Shown: one piece after another, positions 61,880 to 64,000 of the stretch
Position numbering within the stretch: position 1 is the first letter of the stretch
Layout: the number at the start of each line of letters is the position of its first letter
From: Herpetosiphonaceae bacterium
GTDB taxonomy: Bacteria; Chloroflexota; Chloroflexia; Chloroflexales; Kallotenuaceae
Direction of reading: 5' to 3'
Assembly: GCA_036374795.1 (NCBI GenBank)
Contig: DASUTC010000305.1
Span: 1-64,000, forward strand
Length of the DNA stretch: 64,000 nt
Translations under genes and position numbers: made by a program
Notes under the pieces: generated by a model
What the model was told of the DNA's origin: nothing
Database searches by the model: none
What the model saw: only the letters and a program-made list of their open reading frames with translations

Positions 61880-62413
61880 CTAGTGATTGCCATCGTAGAT
61901 ATTGTTGACGTCGCTCCAATTGTGCGGGACCGTGTAGTTGATATTGTTGTAGTAGGTCATGCCCATGCAGCCATCGTTGGAGTGCGTCAGACCAAGCAGG
62001 TGCCCGATCTCCTGGCAGAAAACGCCGCGTCGGTAATAGCCGCCGCTGCCGGCGTACTTGGTATTGAGGATCGCGTGCCCGTGCGTTGTATGATGGTGCG
62101 TGCCCGTCCAGTACGTGTCTACCCAAACTGCCAGGCCGCCCCAGTTGGTGTCGTAGTAGCCATCGAAGGCGTGAAATCCCACGTGAGAGGAGTAGGGATC
62201 GAAGCTAATATGGGTATTGGAGCCCCAGTCCTGTCTGGCGTCTGTAGCAGCCTGGTGGTATGAGTCGGCACCGTTGTAGAAGTTGATGCTCCGTCCGCTT
62301 TCGTTGTTCCAGTGCCGCTTCGGATCGTACTGGTGGGCGAGAGTCTGGCTAGCCAACAGCACGTTGCCTAACAACAGGAGGGTGATGACTACCGAACCAG
62401 CGACTCGTTTCAT
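61880..62413 (-). CDS. Secreted matrixin-like protease homologue with QExxH motif
   Basis: 177 residues; AAAGGAGG 7 nt before the ATG. Signal peptide (about 4-26). A small metalloprotease-like domain: WNNESGRSINFYNGADSYHQ, then RRGVFCQEIGHLLGLTHSNDGCM, where a zinc protease of the matrixin type would read HExxHxxGxxH. The first His is Gln (CQEIGH), while the second and third His remain. Related secreted proteins with CQExGH exist in actinobacteria and chloroflexi, so this is a lineage feature rather than a mutation, but activity is uncertain. Operon with the gene at 61262. Confidence 0.78.
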   Translation of the reverse strand: MKRVAGSVVITLLLLGNVLLASQTLAHQYDPKRHWNNESGRSINFYNGADSYHQAATDARQDWGSNTHISFDPYSSHVGFHAFDGYYDTNWGGLAVWVDTYWTGTHHHTTHGHAILNTKYAGSGGYYRRGVFCQEIGHLLGLTHSNDGCMGMTYYNNINYTVPHNWSDVNNIYDGNH

Positions 62414-62606
62414 GGAGTGCCTCCTTTGGGCTAAGACCGGGCCGATCCAAGACCGCTACGGCTCAGGTGCCTGTACGTAGCCGGGCTATGTTCGATACGG
62501 TAGCTGCACTGTACAGCAGACCAATGAACAGCGCCTGTATAAAAGAGATGTGAATCTTTAAAAAATCTTAAGATCTTAGAGCAGCACGCTTCAGACGAGG
62601 ATGCTC

Positions 62607-63464
62607 ATGACCAATCGACAGCCGCTCAGCCATGTGCTCCGTCAGTTCGATCTCACCGCCGAGCCTGCGGCGCTGCCTGGCGGCACTACTACCACATTTC
62701 GCGTCGGCGATGTTGTGCTCAAGCAGATTCAGGAGACATCGCTCGAAAATAATCACTCGGCTCAGCTCATTCAGTGGATCGCCGATCTTTCGACGCGCGT
62801 GGAGGCTGCCGGTTTTCGCCTTCCGCAGCCCGTCCCAACCGTCGATGGCGCGTGGATCACCGCCGACGGCTGGACCGCGTGGAGCTTCCTCGAAGGTCGT
62901 CACGCCGCGCCCGCCGATATTCCGGCCTGCATTCAGGGCATCCTCGCGCTGCATCGGGCGCTCAAGCCGATCCCGAAGCATCCGCTGATGGACGACAATC
63001 GTACGCCGTGGGGCCGGGCGCACCGCTGGTGTTGGGCTGAGCAGCCTGATCACGTGCAGCCGCAGCTTCGCCCGCTGCTCGATCGGCTGTACGCGCTGCG
63101 CCGACCGATTCATGGCCTGGAGTGGCAGCTTATGCACGGCGATCTCAACCCTGAGAATATCTTGATCGCGCCCGGTGTGCCGCCAGCGTTCCTCGATTTC
63201 TCGCCATTTTGGGGGCCGCCGGAGTTTGCCCTGGCGATCTTCGCCAACTGGATCGGCCCGCGCCGTGGCGATGCCTCGGTGCTGGCCTACTTTGAGGACG
63301 TTCCCGCATTCGATCAGCTTCTGATCCGCGCCGGAATTCGGATGCTGCTGGTGATGGCCGCGATCGACAAGCTTGAGGATTGGGCGACGTGCTTCGAGAG
63401 ACGCGCCGCCGAGATGATCGTGGCGTATGTCATGGGCATAGGCGAACACGCGAACAGGCGCTAG
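62607..63464 (+). CDS. APH-like phosphotransferase
   Basis: 285 residues. The aminoglycoside-phosphotransferase/choline-kinase fold is shown by a Gly-rich nucleotide strand (LPGGTTTTFRVGDVVLKQ), the catalytic loop MHGDLNPENILI and the metal-binding FLDFSPFW (D in place of the usual IDWE/IDFG second acid context). The hinge reads TAWSFLEGRHAAP. Substrate unknown; resembles the TIGR02569-type family more than classic resistance enzymes. GAGG 6 nt before ATG 62607 (ATG 62601 is too close to it). Confidence 0.8.
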   Translation: MTNRQPLSHVLRQFDLTAEPAALPGGTTTTFRVGDVVLKQIQETSLENNHSAQLIQWIADLSTRVEAAGFRLPQPVPTVDGAWITADGWTAWSFLEGRHAAPADIPACIQGILALHRALKPIPKHPLMDDNRTPWGRAHRWCWAEQPDHVQPQLRPLLDRLYALRRPIHGLEWQLMHGDLNPENILIAPGVPPAFLDFSPFWGPPEFALAIFANWIGPRRGDASVLAYFEDVPAFDQLLIRAGIRMLLVMAAIDKLEDWATCFERRAAEMIVAYVMGIGEHANRR

Positions 63465-63465
63465 A

Positions 63466-63520
63466 ACAAGGGATCAGGGAACACGCGCGTACGCGGTTGT
63501 TCTTGGTTCTATGATATAGT
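63466..63520. repeat. GAACAA/TTGTTC hairpin element (copy 5)
   Basis: AGAACAAGGGATCAGGGAAC followed by an inverted CGCG...CGCG centre and GTTGTTCTTGGTTCT. Outer arms AGAAC/GTTCT and inner CACGCG/CGCGGT can pair. Directly after the phosphotransferase stop. Confidence 0.5.
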
Positions 63521-63647
63521 TATCCAGGCATTTCTCCGGCACACGCATCTGTTTTGTCCTCAGGGAAGCATCCGTGCTGCATCCCGTATCGTGCCCTGTA
63601 CCCCGTGATCGGATCGATAATTGAGGGAGAACCTCAGGAGGATCTGT

Positions 63648-64000
63648 GTGGAAGCCAAACTGCACGCATTGAAAACGCGCCTGATCGAAATCAACGATCT
63701 TCAGGCCTCAGCCGCGCTGCTCTACTGGGATCAGTCGACCTACATGCCTCCGGGCGGTGCTGCCGCGCGTGGCCGTCAGATCGCGACGCTGAGCCAGCTT
63801 GCCCATGAGAAATTTACCGACGATACGATCGGCAAGCTGCTCGACGATCTGCGCCCCTACGAGCAAAGCCAGCCCTACGACTCCGACGAGGCCAGTCTGA
63901 TCCGTGTGGCGCGGCGCGACCACGAGCGTGCGGTGCGCATGCCCGCGTCGTTCGTCGCCGAGTTTTCCAGCCACTCCTCGCTGACGTACAACGCCTGGAC
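63648..64000 (+). CDS. Carboxypeptidase M32 (Taq-type), N-terminal part
   Basis: First 117 residues, cut by the window end. GTG 63648 has AGGAGG 7 nt upstream. LYWDQSTYMPPGGAAARGRQ and ATLSQLAHEKFTDDTIGKLL match the N-terminal helical region of M32 metallocarboxypeptidases, whose HExxH site lies beyond the window. It should trim C-terminal residues from peptides in the cytoplasm. Confidence 0.88.
   Translation, partial: MEAKLHALKTRLIEINDLQASAALLYWDQSTYMPPGGAAARGRQIATLSQLAHEKFTDDTIGKLLDDLRPYEQSQPYDSDEASLIRVARRDHERAVRMPASFVAEFSSHSSLTYNAW

Overview
The window is GC-rich chromosomal DNA from a free-living bacterium, most likely a member of the Chloroflexota (class Chloroflexia, Herpetosiphon/Kallotenue/Roseiflexus-like). 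This is inferred from the content: secreted proteins carrying the FGYP / YFER / LLGRLG module, a CopC-CopD-cytochrome c fusion, a SNF2 helicase next to a SWIM protein, DUF4342 and LiaF-like membrane proteins, GTG/TTG starts, and Shine-Dalgarno sites of the AGGAG type. No rRNA, CRISPR array, intact transposase or replication origin was found. The genes on both strands look like an ordinary, densely packed chromosome with one clear accessory insert.

Layout. 0-6 kb: CAP-domain secreted protein, SH3 membrane protein, NarL-type response regulator, peptidase-MA lipoprotein, YihY/BrkB membrane protein. 6-11 kb: AEC transporter, glycogen debranching enzyme (GH133) and GH13 alpha-glucosidase. 11-18 kb: GAF-PAS-PAS histidine kinase, SNF2 helicase plus SWIM zinc-finger protein, and a small gene with an apparent in-frame stop. 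18-23 kb: three exported proteins, namely a Tat-targeted TPR protein with a Cys-rich SleB-like end, a GH144-like glycosidase and a GH71/GH99-like glycosidase. 23-29 kb: small membrane proteins, a secreted beta-propeller protein, a lipoate ligase-like protein and an RsbR-type STAS protein.

29.36-36.95 kb: a decayed genomic island. It is bounded on the right by an intact tRNA-Gly(UCC) gene and on the left by a degenerate direct copy of that tRNA's 3' part. It contains a frameshifted tyrosine recombinase, a sigma-70 factor, a frameshifted DUF2726 gene, and cargo (DinB-like, cupin, dodecin, small secreted proteins).

37-47 kb: tRNA-Gly and tRNA-Pro, nrdR on a probably leaderless promoter, an Mrr-like membrane protein, a glycosyltransferase, a secreted propeller protein, a strong promoter feeding a structured RNA of about 170 nt that ends in a terminator just before holA, and a heterodimeric ABC exporter pair. 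The exporter is preceded by a leader peptide and a textbook terminator/antiterminator arrangement. 47-50 kb: aromatic amino acid operon aroH-aroF-tyrA behind a promoter and an early terminator. 50-57 kb: nucleotide-sugar epimerase, a copper/cytochrome group including the CopC-CopD-cytochrome c fusion, a PlsC-like acyltransferase and a DUF433 protein. 57-64 kb: a second heterodimeric ABC exporter, a matrixin-like protease with a partner lipoprotein-sized secreted protein, an APH-like phosphotransferase, and the start of an M32 carboxypeptidase.

The points most worth checking are the attenuator leader at 43.46-43.77 kb, the structured RNA at 42.2 kb whose closing helix and terminator share a strand, the tRNA-bounded island, and a family of GAACAA/TTGTTC-rich hairpin elements scattered at gene ends.
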